Source: Polaromonas jejuensis NBRC 106434
GTDB taxonomy: Bacteria > Pseudomonadota > Gammaproteobacteria > Burkholderiales > Burkholderiaceae_C
Reading direction: 5' to 3'
Length of the DNA: 64,000 nucleotides
Assembly (NCBI RefSeq): GCF_001598235.1
Contig: NZ_BCYO01000012.1
Coordinates: 1 to 64,000, forward strand
Below the pieces are notes generated by a model that was not told the DNA's origin, ran no database searches, and was given only the letters and a program-made list of their open reading frames with translations. Positions 8,273-18,017 of this stretch are shown here, one piece after another. Each line of letters opens with the position of its first letter. The first letter of the stretch is position 1. The translations under genes were made by a program, and so were the position numbers.

Positions 8273-8902
8273 ATGCCCCACACCACCCCCGTTTTGCAGG
8301 CTGATGGTCTTTCTTTTGGCCATGGCCACGGCACGCTGTTTGCACATCTGTCTGTCCTTTTGCCCTCCGGCGTGACCCTGGTGTGCGGCGATGAGGGCGT
8401 CGGCAAAACCACCTTGCTCCGGTTGCTGGCCGGGGTTCTGCCCTTGACGACGGGGGAGCTGCAAATCCGCGGGCTGCGCCTGGCCGACCAGCCGGACGCC
8501 TACCGCCGGCAGGTGAGCTGGTTCGACCCGCGCGACCCGGCGCTGGACGAACGCACGGCCAGTCAGATCTTCAACACCCTGCCCCAGCGCCACCCCGGCC
8601 ATGACGCGGACGCGCTGCAGACGCACATCGACGGCCTGAGCCTGGCGCCGCATCTGGACAAACCGCTGTTGGCGCTGTCCAGCGGCACCCGGCGCAAGGT
8701 GTTGATGGCCGCCGCACTGGCCAGCCAGGCCAGCGTGACCCTGCTCGACCAACCCTTCATGGCGCTGGACCGGCCCTCCATCGCCTATTTGCTGGGCGTA
8801 CTGGCCGAAGCGGCGCGGCACCCGAACCGGGCCTGGGTGGTGGCCGACTATGTGGCGCCCGAGAGCGTGCCGCTGGCCCAGGTGATTGAGCTGGCGCTGT
8901 GA
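8273..8902 (+). CDS. ABC-type ATPase with degenerate catalytic motifs
   Basis: 209-aa nucleotide-binding domain without a permease gene nearby. Walker A is GDEGVGKT (39-46), the signature is LSSGT (near 135-139) and the Walker B aspartate is Asp159 in VTLLDQPFMALD. The catalytic glutamate after it is Gln160 instead. The Q-loop region reads VSWFDPRD without a clear glutamine, and the switch histidine is not visible in VVADYVAPES. Known ABC ATPases with the Glu-to-Gln change bind ATP but hydrolyse it very slowly, so this may be a regulatory or slow-cycling ATPase; that is inference. It most resembles small single-domain ATPases of the CcmA type in length. Confidence 0.75.
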   Translation: MPHTTPVLQADGLSFGHGHGTLFAHLSVLLPSGVTLVCGDEGVGKTTLLRLLAGVLPLTTGELQIRGLRLADQPDAYRRQVSWFDPRDPALDERTASQIFNTLPQRHPGHDADALQTHIDGLSLAPHLDKPLLALSSGTRRKVLMAAALASQASVTLLDQPFMALDRPSIAYLLGVLAEAARHPNRAWVVADYVAPESVPLAQVIELAL

Positions 8903-8912
8903 AACCTGAAAC

Positions 8913-8968
8913 GCTCCTTATTTGATAGCTACAGGCGCCCGCAACAAAGGGGTTGCAGGCCAATTTGG
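8913..8968 (+). repeat. Palindromic element, copy 1 (intergenic, partial left arm)
   Basis: Contains TTATTTGATAGCT followed by a GC-rich stretch and GGGTTGCAGGCCAATTT, the same order of parts seen in the other copies (palindrome, then GGGCT-GAGGCC-like segment, then AATTT). The left palindrome arm is degenerate. It lies between the ABC ATPase and modC 3' ends. Confidence 0.6.
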
Positions 8969-9003
8969 CACGCAAATACCGGGCACGGCGCGTGACGCGG
9001 CCC

Positions 9004-10146
<1,143 letters not shown>

Positions 10147-10171
10147 GGGCAATGGGGACAAGCGCAGCGCG

Positions 10172-10840
10172 CTATCTTTCCTGTAGCGGATTGGCCTTGT
10201 CGGCGGCAAATACAAACACCAGCGCCAGCAGCGAACAAGCGACCAGCGCCAGCGCCATGATGTGGGCGGCGGCCATGTCAAAGGCCTGCACGCGGTCGTA
10301 AATCGCAATCGACAGGGTCTTGGTTTCGCCGCCTATGCTGCCGCCCACCATCAGCACCACGCCAAACTCGCCCAGGGTGTGCGCCATGGTCAGGGCCACG
10401 CCGGCGAGCACACCCGGCCAGGCCAGCGGCAGCTCGATCTTCCAGAAGGCGCGCCAGTTGCTCAGGCCGCAGACCCAGGCGGCTTCGCGCAGGCTGCCGG
10501 GAATCGCCGCAAAGGCGCGCTGCAAGGGCTGAACCATGAAAGGCAGGTTCACCAGCACACTGGACAGCAGCAGGCCCTCGAAGCTGAACACCAGCCGCAG
10601 CTGGAGATGCGCCGCCAGCCAGCCCCCCACGGGCGAGCCCTGGCCCAGCGTGATCAGCAGGTAAAAACCTATCACCGTGGGCGGCAGCAGCAGGGGCAGC
10701 GTCAGCAAGGCCTCCACCACCGGCCGGCCGCGCCAGGGCGTGATGGCGAGCCAGCGCGCCAGCCACACGCCCAGGGGCAACAGCACGGCGGCCGTGCAGA
10801 CAGCCAGAAGCAGGGAAACGCGCGCGGCTTGCCAATCCAT
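10172..10840 (-). CDS. modB: Molybdate ABC transporter, permease
   Basis: 222-aa inner-membrane subunit with about five transmembrane segments and the ABC-binding EAA loop (EAAWVCGLSNWRAFWKIELP, near residues 119-138). Length and the conserved LLPPTVIGFYLL segment are typical of ModB. It lies between modA (65 bp upstream) and modC (25 bp downstream) on the same strand, forming one operon. It passes molybdate delivered by ModA. Confidence 0.93.
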   Translation of the reverse strand: MDWQAARVSLLLAVCTAAVLLPLGVWLARWLAITPWRGRPVVEALLTLPLLLPPTVIGFYLLITLGQGSPVGGWLAAHLQLRLVFSFEGLLLSSVLVNLPFMVQPLQRAFAAIPGSLREAAWVCGLSNWRAFWKIELPLAWPGVLAGVALTMAHTLGEFGVVLMVGGSIGGETKTLSIAIYDRVQAFDMAAAHIMALALVACSLLALVFVFAADKANPLQER

Positions 10841-10905
10841 AGCGGGCTATTGTCTATCCCAAATTCAAATGGCCTTGAACTTCGGGCCGGTTGGCTGGCA
10901 TGGCG

Positions 10906-11739
10906 TCACAGGTAGCCGTAACGGCTCAGCACCGCCTTGGCCGCGGGCGACTGCAGGAAATCGTAGAACGCGCGGGCCGTGGGGCCGGCATTTTTCAGCA
11001 GCACCATGCGCTGGCGCAGCGGTGCGTGCAGGTCGTCGGGTATCAGCACATAACGCACGCGCGCCGCCGCTTCGGGCGCCAGCACCAGCGACAGGGCGGT
11101 GATGCCGGCGTCGGCGGCGCCGGTGCTGACGTACTGCGTGGTCTGGGCGATGTTGTCCCCGAGCACGATTTTCCCTTGCAGCGCGGGCCACAGCGCCAGC
11201 TTCTGCAAGGCCTGCACGGCGGCCTTGCCATAGGGCGCCAGCTCGGGGTTGGCGATGGCGAATTTGCGCAGCTGCGGCAAGCCGGCCTTCAGCCCCTTGA
11301 ATTGCGGGTCCAGCTCCAGCGCCGAAGCCGCGGGCACCAGCAGGACGATGCGCCCGGTGGCGTAGACCACGCCGCGGTCAAGGCTCAGGCCGGCATCGGC
11401 CAGGCGCAGCGCAAAGTCTTCGTCGGCCGACAGAAAAAGCTCGGCCGGCAAACCCTGCTGGATCTGCCGCACCAGATTGGCCGACGAGCCGATATTGAGG
11501 CTGAGCCGGCCCTGCTGCGTGCGCTCAAACAGCGGCACCAGTTCCGCCAGCACCTGCTGCAGGTTGGCCGCGGCGGCCACCAGCGCGGGCCTGGGCGCCG
11601 CGGCGGGCGCGGCCGTCTGGGCTTGGGCGGGCCAGGCCAGGCTCAGCATAAGCGCCAAGGGCAGCGCGGCGCCCGCAAGCCAGCGGCGCGACGTGCAGCC
11701 GCCGCAAAGCCGGGACAGATTCAGGAGAAAGTGCGACAT
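10906..11739 (-). CDS. modA: Molybdate ABC transporter, periplasmic binding protein
   Basis: 277 aa. Of several ATGs, the one at 11739 is chosen because GGGGA lies 8 bases upstream. It is followed by a long signal peptide ending near residue 41 (SLAWPAQAQ). The mature protein has typical ModA features: AAANLQQVL near the start, IGSSANLVRQIQQGLPAELFLSAD, and TGAADAGITALSL. It captures molybdate or tungstate for ModBC. No ModE regulator gene is in the window, and I do not see a convincing ModE box; a perfect 20-bp palindrome lies about 30 bp upstream. Confidence 0.92.
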   Translation of the reverse strand: MSHFLLNLSRLCGGCTSRRWLAGAALPLALMLSLAWPAQAQTAAPAAAPRPALVAAAANLQQVLAELVPLFERTQQGRLSLNIGSSANLVRQIQQGLPAELFLSADEDFALRLADAGLSLDRGVVYATGRIVLLVPAASALELDPQFKGLKAGLPQLRKFAIANPELAPYGKAAVQALQKLALWPALQGKIVLGDNIAQTTQYVSTGAADAGITALSLVLAPEAAARVRYVLIPDDLHAPLRQRMVLLKNAGPTARAFYDFLQSPAAKAVLSRYGYL

Positions 11740-11767
11740 GTCAAAAATCCCCATTGAACACATAAAC

Positions 11768-11787
11768 CCGGCGGTCATGACCGCCGG
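11768..11787. repeat. Perfect 20-bp palindrome upstream of modA
   Basis: CCGGCGGTCATGACCGCCGG reads the same on both strands. It lies 28 bp upstream of the modA start codon and would form a strong hairpin in the modA leader, or act as a dimeric-regulator site. There is no T-run, so it is not a simple terminator. Confidence 0.75.
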
Positions 11788-12054
11788 AACCCGAACAAAT
11801 AACTAGCATAACGTCATGCATGTTTTGCATATCTTTTACCTGTAACTGTAAGGTAACCGCTGTCTATGTTCTTAAAATGAACTTTCTGGCCGACCCGTGG
11901 AGCCCGAACAGCAAGCAACAATTTGCTTTTCCACCTTTGCGCCGCGACACATCAGGTTGCGGCCCCACCCGCCGACCGGGACTTGTCCGATGGTACTTGC
12001 TGCTTTGTTGACGCCCGCCAGGGGCCTCCCCTGAAACAGCCCCAAGCCTCATTT

Positions 12055-12112
12055 CGACAAACGTCCCGACGTCACAGTTGCATTCAGGACTGTCGCCGCC
12101 CGACGTTTATCG
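12055..12112 (+). promoter_or_regulatory. Structured leader of pckG
   Basis: CGACAAACGTC (12055-12065) can pair with GACGTTTATCG (12102-12112) at 10 of 11 positions. Inside the loop, ACAGT (12074-12078) can pair with ACTGT (12089-12093). The nested hairpins end 20 bp before the GGAG ribosome binding site of pckG, a position where they could influence expression. Function is inference only. Confidence 0.4.
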
Positions 12113-12144
12113 AAATCACGCTTTTTAACCTTGGAGTTTTTTCG

Positions 12145-14007
12145 ATGAACCAACCTGTGATGCAAGGGCTCAAGCTCAATACGCCCTCCTACGTCAAGAA
12201 TGCGAAGCTGATCGCCTGGGTCGCCGACATGGTGGCCTTGTGCAAGCCCGAAACCATCTACTGGTGCGACGGCAGCGACGCCGAATACCAGCGCCTGTGC
12301 CAGCAGCTGGTCGACGCCGGCACCTTCAAAAAGCTCAACGAAGCCAAGCGCCCCAACAGCTTTCTGGCCTGCAGCGACCCGAGCGACGTGGCGCGCGTGG
12401 AAGACCGCACCTACATCTGCTCGGCCCAGAAGGAAGACGCCGGCCCGACCAACAACTGGATGGCCCCCAACGAAATGCGCGCCACCTTGCAACCGCTGTT
12501 TGACGGCTGCATGAAGGGCCGCACCATGTATGTGGTGCCCTTCAGCATGGGCCCGCTGGGCTCGCCGATTGCGCACATCGGCATCGAACTCTCCGACAGC
12601 CCCTATGTGGCCGTCAATATGAAGACCATGACGCGCATGGGCCAGGCGGTGTTTGAAGTGCTGGGCGTGGAAGGCGACTTCGTGCCCTGCGTGCACACCG
12701 TGGGCGCGCCGCTGCAACCCGGTCAGGCCGACGTGAAGTGGCCCTGCAACAAAACCAAGTACATCGTGCATTACCCCGAGACGCGCGAGATCTGGTCTTA
12801 CGGCTCCGGCTACGGCGGCAACGCGCTGCTGGGCAAGAAATGCTTTGCGCTGCGCATCGCCTCCAACATGGGCCGCGACGAAGGCTGGCTGGCCGAGCAC
12901 ATGCTGATCCTGGGCGTGACCAATCCGCAGGGCAAGAAATACCATGTGGCCGCAGCCTTCCCGTCGGCCTGCGGCAAGACCAATTTCTCCATGCTGGTGC
13001 CGCCCGCCGGTTTTGAGGGCTGGAAGGTCACCACCATTGGCGACGACATCGCCTGGATCAAGCCCCAGGCCGATGGCTCGCTGCGCGCCATCAACCCCGA
13101 AGCCGGCTACTTCGGCGTGGCCCCGGGCACCAACTTCCACACCAACCCGAACTGCATGGCCAGCCTGGACAAGAACGTGATCTTCACCAACGTCGCGCTG
13201 ACCGACGACGGCGACGTGTGGTGGGAAGGCATGGAAAAAGACACGGGCGGCCTGCCGGCGCACCTGATCGACTGGCAAGGCAAGGACTGGACGCCCGAGA
13301 TCGCCAAACAGACCGGCGCCAAGGCGGCTCACCCCAACGCCCGCTTTACCGTGGCCGCGCTCAACAACCCGGCGCTGGACAGCGCCTGGGACGACCCCAA
13401 GGGCGTGGTGATCGACGCCTTCATCTTCGGCGGCCGCCGCTCCACCACCGTGCCGCTGGTGACCGAGGCGCGCAACTGGGTCGAAGGCGTGTACATGGCG
13501 GCGACCATGGGCTCGGAAACCACCGCCGCCGCCACCGGCCAGGCCGGCGTGGTGCGCCGTGACCCGTTTGCCATGCTGCCCTTTGCCGGCTACAACATGG
13601 CCGACTACTTCCAGCACTGGCTGGACCTCGGCAAAAAGCTCGAAGCCACCGGCGCCAGGCTGCCCAGGATCTACACCACCAACTGGTTCCGCAAGGGCGA
13701 GGACGGCAAGTTCGTCTGGCCTGGCTACGGCGAAAACATGCGCGTGCTGAAGTGGATGATTGACCGCATTGAAGGCACTGGCCAGGGCCAGGAACACATC
13801 ACCGGCATCAGCCCCGGCTACGAAGACCTGAACTGGACCGGCCTGGACTTCACGGCCGAGCAGTTCAACACCGTGACCAGCATCGACAAGGCCGCCTGGC
13901 TCAAGGAGCTGGAACTGCACGCGGAATTGTTCAAGCAGCTTGAGCACCACCTGCCCAAGGAACTGAAAGAGACCAAGGCCGCACTGGAGCGCCGTCTGGC
14001 TGCCTGA
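12145..14007 (+). CDS. pckG: Phosphoenolpyruvate carboxykinase (GTP)
   Basis: 620 aa, the usual length for the GTP-dependent enzyme. It interconverts oxaloacetate + GTP and phosphoenolpyruvate + GDP + CO2, the entry step of gluconeogenesis. The ATG at 12145 has GGAG 9 bases upstream. The P-loop [13 protein letters not shown] lies near residues 270-282 and carries the hyper-reactive Cys just before GKT. The metal-binding region [14 protein letters not shown] and the conserved [10 protein letters not shown] are present. It is monocistronic: the next gene is convergent, with a bidirectional terminator between. Growth on the organic acids and amino acids served by other loci here would need this enzyme. 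Confidence 0.96.
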   Translation: MNQPVMQGLKLNTPSYVKNAKLIAWVADMVALCKPETIYWCDGSDAEYQRLCQQLVDAGTFKKLNEAKRPNSFLACSDPSDVARVEDRTYICSAQKEDAGPTNNWMAPNEMRATLQPLFDGCMKGRTMYVVPFSMGPLGSPIAHIGIELSDSPYVAVNMKTMTRMGQAVFEVLGVEGDFVPCVHTVGAPLQPGQADVKWPCNKTKYIVHYPETREIWSYGSGYGGNALLGKKCFALRIASNMGRDEGWLAEHMLILGVTNPQGKKYHVAAAFPSACGKTNFSMLVPPAGFEGWKVTTIGDDIAWIKPQADGSLRAINPEAGYFGVAPGTNFHTNPNCMASLDKNVIFTNVALTDDGDVWWEGMEKDTGGLPAHLIDWQGKDWTPEIAKQTGAKAAHPNARFTVAALNNPALDSAWDDPKGVVIDAFIFGGRRSTTVPLVTEARNWVEGVYMAATMGSETTAAATGQAGVVRRDPFAMLPFAGYNMADYFQHWLDLGKKLEATGARLPRIYTTNWFRKGEDGKFVWPGYGENMRVLKWMIDRIEGTGQGQEHITGISPGYEDLNWTGLDFTAEQFNTVTSIDKAAWLKELELHAELFKQLEHHLPKELKETKAALERRLAA

Positions 14008-14088
14008 GCGGCCACCGGCCTGCGGGGGGCGCAGCGCACGAACTGCACGGCGTCCCCGAGTGAGGTCGCGGGCCAGCCGCCCGGACAA

Positions 14089-14117
14089 AAAAAAGCCACC
14101 GCTGAGGTGGCTTTTTT
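14089..14117 (+). terminator. Bidirectional Rho-independent terminator
   Basis: The stem GCCACC/GGTGGC with loop GCTGA is flanked by an A-run on the left and TTTTTT on the right, so it can end transcripts from both sides: pckG (plus) and the two-TM protein gene (minus). Confidence 0.92.
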
Positions 14118-14153
14118 GATGGCGCGCCGCGAGGGCGGGCCGGCAAGAGGCAT

Positions 14154-14699
14154 TCAGGCGATGTAGTTGCGCTGATAGGCACGCAGCACCTTGCTGCCAA
14201 ACTTCAGTGAACGCTCTGCCATACGATGCGGCGCAGGGATGGCGCGCACGTCGTCATATTGCGCTTCCAGGGCTTGTGCCTTGGCGTCTTCACGCGAAAT
14301 GGCCATCTGCAGGTCGGCCATCACGCGCGGGTCGTTCTTGGCGGCGGCCCAGAGGCGTTGGTCGGCGCGGGCTTCGGCGAGGCTGCGCGACCAGCCATCC
14401 AGCCCGGCGCCCAGGCGGGTGGCCAGATTGCGCACGGTGCCGGCAAAAAGGGCGAGCACCACAAAAGCCACGGCCCACATGGCAATCCACAGCACCAGCA
14501 TGTGGCCTTCGGCCACGCTGTCCATCACCTGGTAAGCCACCACCAGAATGGCCGCCGCCAGGGCCGACAGCATCAGTGTGGCCAGCGCGCGCGTGCCAGA
14601 AATGCCGCGGTACAGCTGTCCGATGACGCCCATGCCCGAGGTCATGCGCTCCAGGCCCGAATGCTGGGTGGAATGGTTGGAATTGATGAAACTGCTCAT
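14154..14699 (-). CDS. Two-TM membrane protein, hypothetical
   Basis: 181 aa with GGGGAG about 8 bases before the ATG at 14699. Two adjacent hydrophobic segments span about residues 38-58 (ATLMLSALAAAILVVAYQVM) and 68-88 (MLVLWIAMWAVAFVVLALFA). A polar C-terminal half rich in Ala, Arg and Glu follows and is probably helical and cytoplasmic. I do not recognise a named family. It is divergent from a LysR gene 170 bp away, which may control it. Confidence 0.7.
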   Translation of the reverse strand: MSSFINSNHSTQHSGLERMTSGMGVIGQLYRGISGTRALATLMLSALAAAILVVAYQVMDSVAEGHMLVLWIAMWAVAFVVLALFAGTVRNLATRLGAGLDGWSRSLAEARADQRLWAAAKNDPRVMADLQMAISREDAKAQALEAQYDDVRAIPAPHRMAERSLKFGSKVLRAYQRNYIA

Positions 14700-14811
14700 G
14701 ATGAACTCCCCTTCTTTAGCGATCTGTCACCGCCAATCGGAATTGCGGCGGGTAAGGCAATACTAGGGTTTTCACCTACGTTACTCAACTTTATCTTTAT
14801 GATGCATGCCA

Positions 14812-14826
14812 TTCACAACGGTGATA
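14812..14826. promoter_or_regulatory. Candidate LysR-type operator
   Basis: TTCACAACGGTGATA holds the inverted repeat TCAC-N4-GTGA with outer T and A, about 45 bp before the LysR start and between divergent genes. This agrees with the general T-N11-A form of LysR boxes but is not proof. Confidence 0.35.
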
Positions 14827-14869
14827 ACCTAGCGCTTCCCTTCCTATCACCCCCCAAGGCGGCCATTCG

Positions 14870-15826
14870 GTGAATGCTCTCAATTTCCGCACGCTGGACC
14901 TCAACCTGCTTCGCGTTTTTGACGAGGTGATGGCCGAGCGCAGCCTCACACGCGCCGCGCGCAATCTGTCGCTGACCCAGCCCGCCGTCAGCAATGCCTT
15001 GCGCCGCCTGCGCGAAACGCTGGGCGACGAGCTGGTGCAGCGCAGCGGCCAGGGCATGGCCCCCACGCCCCGCGCCGTGGCCATCTGGCCGGCCGTGCGC
15101 GAAGCCCTGCATCAGCTCGAAGCGTCGCTGATTCCCAACGAATTCGTGCCCGGCCAGGCCAGCAACACCTTTGTGCTGGCCATGGCCGATGCGACGGCGG
15201 CCGAACTCATGCCTGGCCTGACGGACACGCTGGAGCATGAAGCGCCGGGCGTGGGCATGCGCGTGGTGCCACTCACCACGCGCGACCCGCGGCGCCTGCT
15301 GGACGAGGAAAGCTGCGATCTGGCGGTCGGCTATTTCCCCCCGTTGGTGGCCGACCTGACGGCACGCGCCCAGAGCGGCGAGCCCACGCCTTTTTTCTAC
15401 CAGCGGCTGTATGACGGCGAATACGTCTGCGTGATGCGCAAGGACCACCCGCTGGCCAGCGGCCCGCTCACGCTCAACCGTTTTTGCGCCGCGCGCCACA
15501 TGCTGGTGAGCTTTTCGGGCCGGCCTTACGGCTTTATTGACGAGTCACTGGCCTCGCTAGGACGCCAGCGCCGCGTGGTGCTGACGGTGAACCAGTTTTT
15601 TACCGCCGGGCGGGTGGTAGCCAACTCCAACCTGCTGACGGTGCTACCGCGCCACTTTGTACGCGTCACCGGCATCGCCGAGCAGCTGGTGCTGCGGCCC
15701 CTGCCCTTTGATGTGGCGCCGGTGCATGTCGATGCAGTCTGGCACCGGCGCTCCGAGCAGCAGAGCGCCCACGTGTGGCTCAGGCAGGCCGTCAGCCGCG
15801 CGGCCGACAAGGCGTTTTCGACCTGA
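14870..15826 (+). CDS. LysR-family transcriptional regulator
   Basis: 318 aa starting at a GTG (14870); the nearby ATG at 14874 is out of frame. AAGG lies about 10 bases upstream. The N-terminal HTH is clear (LNLLRVFDEVMAERSLTRAA, LTQPAVSNALRRLRETLGDE). The effector domain follows from about residue 95. The TLDLNLLRVFDEV opening places it among the LysR proteins of the NodD/LeuO-like branch. It is divergent from the two-TM protein gene and followed by a palindromic element. Its target and ligand are not evident. Confidence 0.88.
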   Translation: MNALNFRTLDLNLLRVFDEVMAERSLTRAARNLSLTQPAVSNALRRLRETLGDELVQRSGQGMAPTPRAVAIWPAVREALHQLEASLIPNEFVPGQASNTFVLAMADATAAELMPGLTDTLEHEAPGVGMRVVPLTTRDPRRLLDEESCDLAVGYFPPLVADLTARAQSGEPTPFFYQRLYDGEYVCVMRKDHPLASGPLTLNRFCAARHMLVSFSGRPYGFIDESLASLGRQRRVVLTVNQFFTAGRVVANSNLLTVLPRHFVRVTGIAEQLVLRPLPFDVAPVHVDAVWHRRSEQQSAHVWLRQAVSRAADKAFST

Positions 15827-15880
15827 GGATGGCCTGGAGAGGGTTTGCTGGCGGCGCCAGCCCAGTAGTTATCTGCGTCA

Positions 15881-15945
15881 ACAGCTATTTTATTGATAGC
15901 GCGACGCCCCTGATGAAAACCCGATCCCTGGCGGGATGGATGTGT
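15881..15945 (+). repeat. Palindromic element, copy 2 (intergenic)
   Basis: Begins GCTATTTTATTGATAGC, then GC-rich sequence and CCCTGGCGGGATGG. It lies between the LysR gene and the small minus-strand protein gene. The second half is less conserved than in the best copies. Confidence 0.65.
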
Positions 15946-15971
15946 CCCCCAGGGTAGCGGGGAACGGGAAC

Positions 15972-16148
15972 TTAGCGAACGACGCTCAGGTAGGCGCGGG
16001 CGGCGCTGCGCAGTTCCTGGGCCTGGCGCGGGTTGCGGCCAGCACGGGCTTGGGCGCGTTCCATCAGGTTGTGCGCCACGCCGTTGACGGGGGCAAAACC
16101 CTTGGCCAAAAGCAGAAAACTGGCGATTCGGGAAATCAGGCTGTACAT
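15972..16148 (-). CDS. Small conserved-looking protein, hypothetical (58 aa)
   Basis: The start at 16148 is preferred to one six codons upstream because the sequence then opens MYSLISRIASFLLLAKGFAP, a short amphipathic/hydrophobic N-terminus. It is followed by a strongly basic, helix-prone C-terminus (ERAQARAGRNPRQAQELRSA). Codon pattern is like that of neighbouring genes. No clear Shine-Dalgarno is visible. I do not recognise the family and infer no function. Confidence 0.55.
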   Translation of the reverse strand: MYSLISRIASFLLLAKGFAPVNGVAHNLMERAQARAGRNPRQAQELRSAARAYLSVVR

Positions 16149-16239
16149 GTCAGGATCACCACACAAGCGGTGAAAAGTTGCGATGAAGCAAGAGTAAGGT
16201 TTACCCTAGTATCTTCAAGCCCCCAAGCGACGCAAAGCC

Positions 16240-16254
16240 ATGCAAAACATGCAT
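16240..16254. repeat. 15-bp inverted match to the modA upstream region
   Basis: ATGCAAAACATGCAT is the exact reverse complement of 11816-11830. Both lie in intergenic DNA, and the motif itself has ATGCA/TGCAT arms. It could be a shared regulator site, though a 15-mer match in 64 kb can also occur by chance. Confidence 0.35.
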
Positions 16255-16365
16255 AGTTGGCGCCATGGGCGAACATGGCCGGCGCGAAAACGCCGCATCC
16301 CGCTATTTTTCAACAGCTGCCGGCGGCCATGGATAACGCGCCTGTGCTCCGGCGACAATCAAGGG

Positions 16366-17217
16366 GTGAACATCCAGCTCCTGTCCGACCTGCACCTTGA
16401 ATCCAACCCGCATTTCCAGGCCCGCCCCCTGCCCGGCGCAGACCTGCTGGTGCTGGCTGGCGACATCGGCTCCTACCAGAGCGGCTCCCAGCTGACCGAG
16501 CTGGGCATCCCCGATTTCGGCCTGGCGCGGTTTTCGCCCCTGCCGGTGGAACGCGGCGGCGCGGGCTGGCCAACGCCGGTGCTGTTTCTGCCCGGCAACC
16601 ACGAGTACGACGGGCTGGACTTTGACGCGACCCATGGGCGGCTGCGCGAGACCTGCGAGCGGCTGGGCATGGTCTGGCTGGAGCGTGAAAGCGTGCTAAT
16701 GGCCGGCCTGCGCTTTGTCGGCTGCACGCTGTGGGCCGACTTTGATGCGCTGAGCACCGAGCAGGCGCGCCATGGCGGGATCACGCTGGGCGAGCAGCTC
16801 AAGGCCCGTGACAAGGCCTTTCGCGCCGCCAACTTCTACCTGGGCAAAAACCATTCATTCCGCCAGGGCCAGCCCCTGCTGGCCGATGCCGTGCGCGAGG
16901 AGGGCCTGAAAAGCCAGGCCTGGCTGCGGCAGGCGCTGGCCGTCCCGTTTGACGGACCCACCGTGGTGGTGACGCATTTTGCGCCCAGCCTGCTGAGCGC
17001 CGACCCGCGCTACGGCCTCACGCCGGGCACCGCGGGATTTTGCAATTCGCTCGACGAGCTGCTGCCCAAGGCCAGGCTGTGGCTGCACGGCCATTTGCAC
17101 TGCCACGTCGACTATGTGAAGCAGGGCTGCCGGGTGCTGGCCAACCCCCTGGGCTATGCCCGCAAGGGCGAGCAGGACGGCTTCAGGCCCGAACTCCTCA
17201 TCGAAATCAATCCCTAG
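16366..17217 (+). CDS. Calcineurin-like metallophosphoesterase
   Basis: 283 aa from the GTG at 16366. The frame is open further upstream, but that part has no family similarity, whereas VNIQLLSDLHLE is the typical start of these enzymes. Metal-binding motifs appear in order: DLH (Asp8, His10), GDIG, GNHE, a His in VVVTHFAP and HGHLH near the C-terminus. These bind the two metal ions of phosphoesterases. The substrate is not evident. It appears to be a single-gene unit; AAGGGG lies too close to the GTG to be an ideal ribosome site. Confidence 0.85.
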   Translation: MNIQLLSDLHLESNPHFQARPLPGADLLVLAGDIGSYQSGSQLTELGIPDFGLARFSPLPVERGGAGWPTPVLFLPGNHEYDGLDFDATHGRLRETCERLGMVWLERESVLMAGLRFVGCTLWADFDALSTEQARHGGITLGEQLKARDKAFRAANFYLGKNHSFRQGQPLLADAVREEGLKSQAWLRQALAVPFDGPTVVVTHFAPSLLSADPRYGLTPGTAGFCNSLDELLPKARLWLHGHLHCHVDYVKQGCRVLANPLGYARKGEQDGFRPELLIEINP

Positions 17218-17240
17218 CCCATGCTGGATAGGCGCAAGAA

Positions 17241-17290
17241 GCTACCAAAAGCATAGCATTCGTTCAGCCCACTGAAACCGCTTCTGAGCC
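17241..17290 (+). repeat. Palindromic element, copy 3 (degenerate)
   Basis: GCTACCAAAAGCATAGC followed by a stretch ending GCTTCTGAGCCCC. The palindrome arms are recognisable (GCTA...ATAGC), but the rest is weakly conserved. It lies in the intergenic region after the metallophosphoesterase. Confidence 0.45.
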
Positions 17291-17418
17291 CCAGCGCGCC
17301 CGGGCGGCCAAACGCCCATCACACATTGCGCCAATGGCTGGTTGCGTCCGATTCGGCTTGGGTGTATATCTGGGGCCAAAGCAGCGTGGCATTTTTCGGT
17401 GTCCCTCAGGAGCGCATC

Positions 17419-17976
17419 ATGAAAAACAATCTGTCATTCCTTGGCTTTGGCGCCTGGCTAGCAGCGGCCGCTCTGGCGGTGGCCCTGGCCCTGGTGGCGC
17501 CCAATGACTCCAGCGTGATGGGCCGCCTGCCTGCCTTCATGTCGCAAACCCTGACGCGCCAGACCGTGGCCGTGCCCGAAGGTCTGCCTTCCGACCGCAT
17601 CCTCGCGCTGATCACCTTCCAGCGGGGCCAGCGTGCCCAGATTGAAAGCTGGATTGAGGGCCTCAACCTGAGAAATGACCCGAACATTGACTGGGTGCGC
17701 CTGTTTGTGCGCAACGATCCGGGCACGCCAACGGGTCGCAGCGCGCTGGAGAACAAGTTGCGAGAGCACTATCCCGCCGATGCCGAGCGCGCCAGGCTGA
17801 TGCCGGTGTTCACGGATCGCGCCGACTTTGTGCGCTCGGCAGGACTGAACGGCACGGACCAGGTCTCTGTCGTGGTGGTCAACCGCCAGGGGGAGGTGCT
17901 GGCCCGGGTGGAGGGACAGTTTGACCCGGCCAAGGCGCAAACCCTGCGGGAGACGCTGCAGGCCCACCATTTTTAG
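17419..17976 (+). CDS. Exported or membrane-anchored protein, hypothetical
   Basis: 185 aa; AGGAG lies 6 bases before the ATG at 17419, so the longer frame starting at 17326 is not used. An N-terminal hydrophobic segment (about residues 9-30, FGAWLAAAALAVALALVAP) is a signal peptide or anchor. The C-terminal part, VSVVVVNRQGEVLARVEG followed by a helix, resembles the last strand-strand-helix unit of thioredoxin-like folds, but no CXXC pair is seen. Function unknown. A hairpin with a T-run follows the stop. Confidence 0.65.
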   Translation: MKNNLSFLGFGAWLAAAALAVALALVAPNDSSVMGRLPAFMSQTLTRQTVAVPEGLPSDRILALITFQRGQRAQIESWIEGLNLRNDPNIDWVRLFVRNDPGTPTGRSALENKLREHYPADAERARLMPVFTDRADFVRSAGLNGTDQVSVVVVNRQGEVLARVEGQFDPAKAQTLRETLQAHHF

Positions 17977-17989
17977 CCGCCTTGCGCGC

Positions 17990-18017
17990 CGTGCAGCCGC
18001 GCGGCAGCTGCTTTTTT
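17990..18017 (+). terminator. Probable Rho-independent terminator
   Basis: The GC-rich inverted repeats GCCGC/GCGGC and GCAGC/GCTGC are followed by TTTTTT at 18012-18017. It lies 14 bp after the exported-protein gene and touches the convergent sensor kinase stop codon. The stem has internal mismatches, so confidence is moderate. Confidence 0.55.

Larger units (their letters stand above)
11740..12144. other. Divergent modA/pckG intergenic region
   Basis: This 405-bp region carries the promoters of modA (minus) and pckG (plus). It holds a perfect 20-bp palindrome at 11768-11787, the inverted repeat ATGCATGTTTTGCAT at 11816-11830, an AT-rich stretch around 11790-11930, and nested inverted repeats in the pckG leader at 12055-12112. 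No open reading frame here looks like a gene. Confidence 0.7.

Noticed and set aside
11790..11830. ModE box upstream of modA
   Set aside because: ACGTTATGCTAGTTAT on the minus strand has a CGTTAT start but no proper inverted partner.
12049..14088. 679-codon minus-strand frame opposite pckG
   Set aside because: Antisense shadow of a highly conserved enzyme; runs through the terminator.
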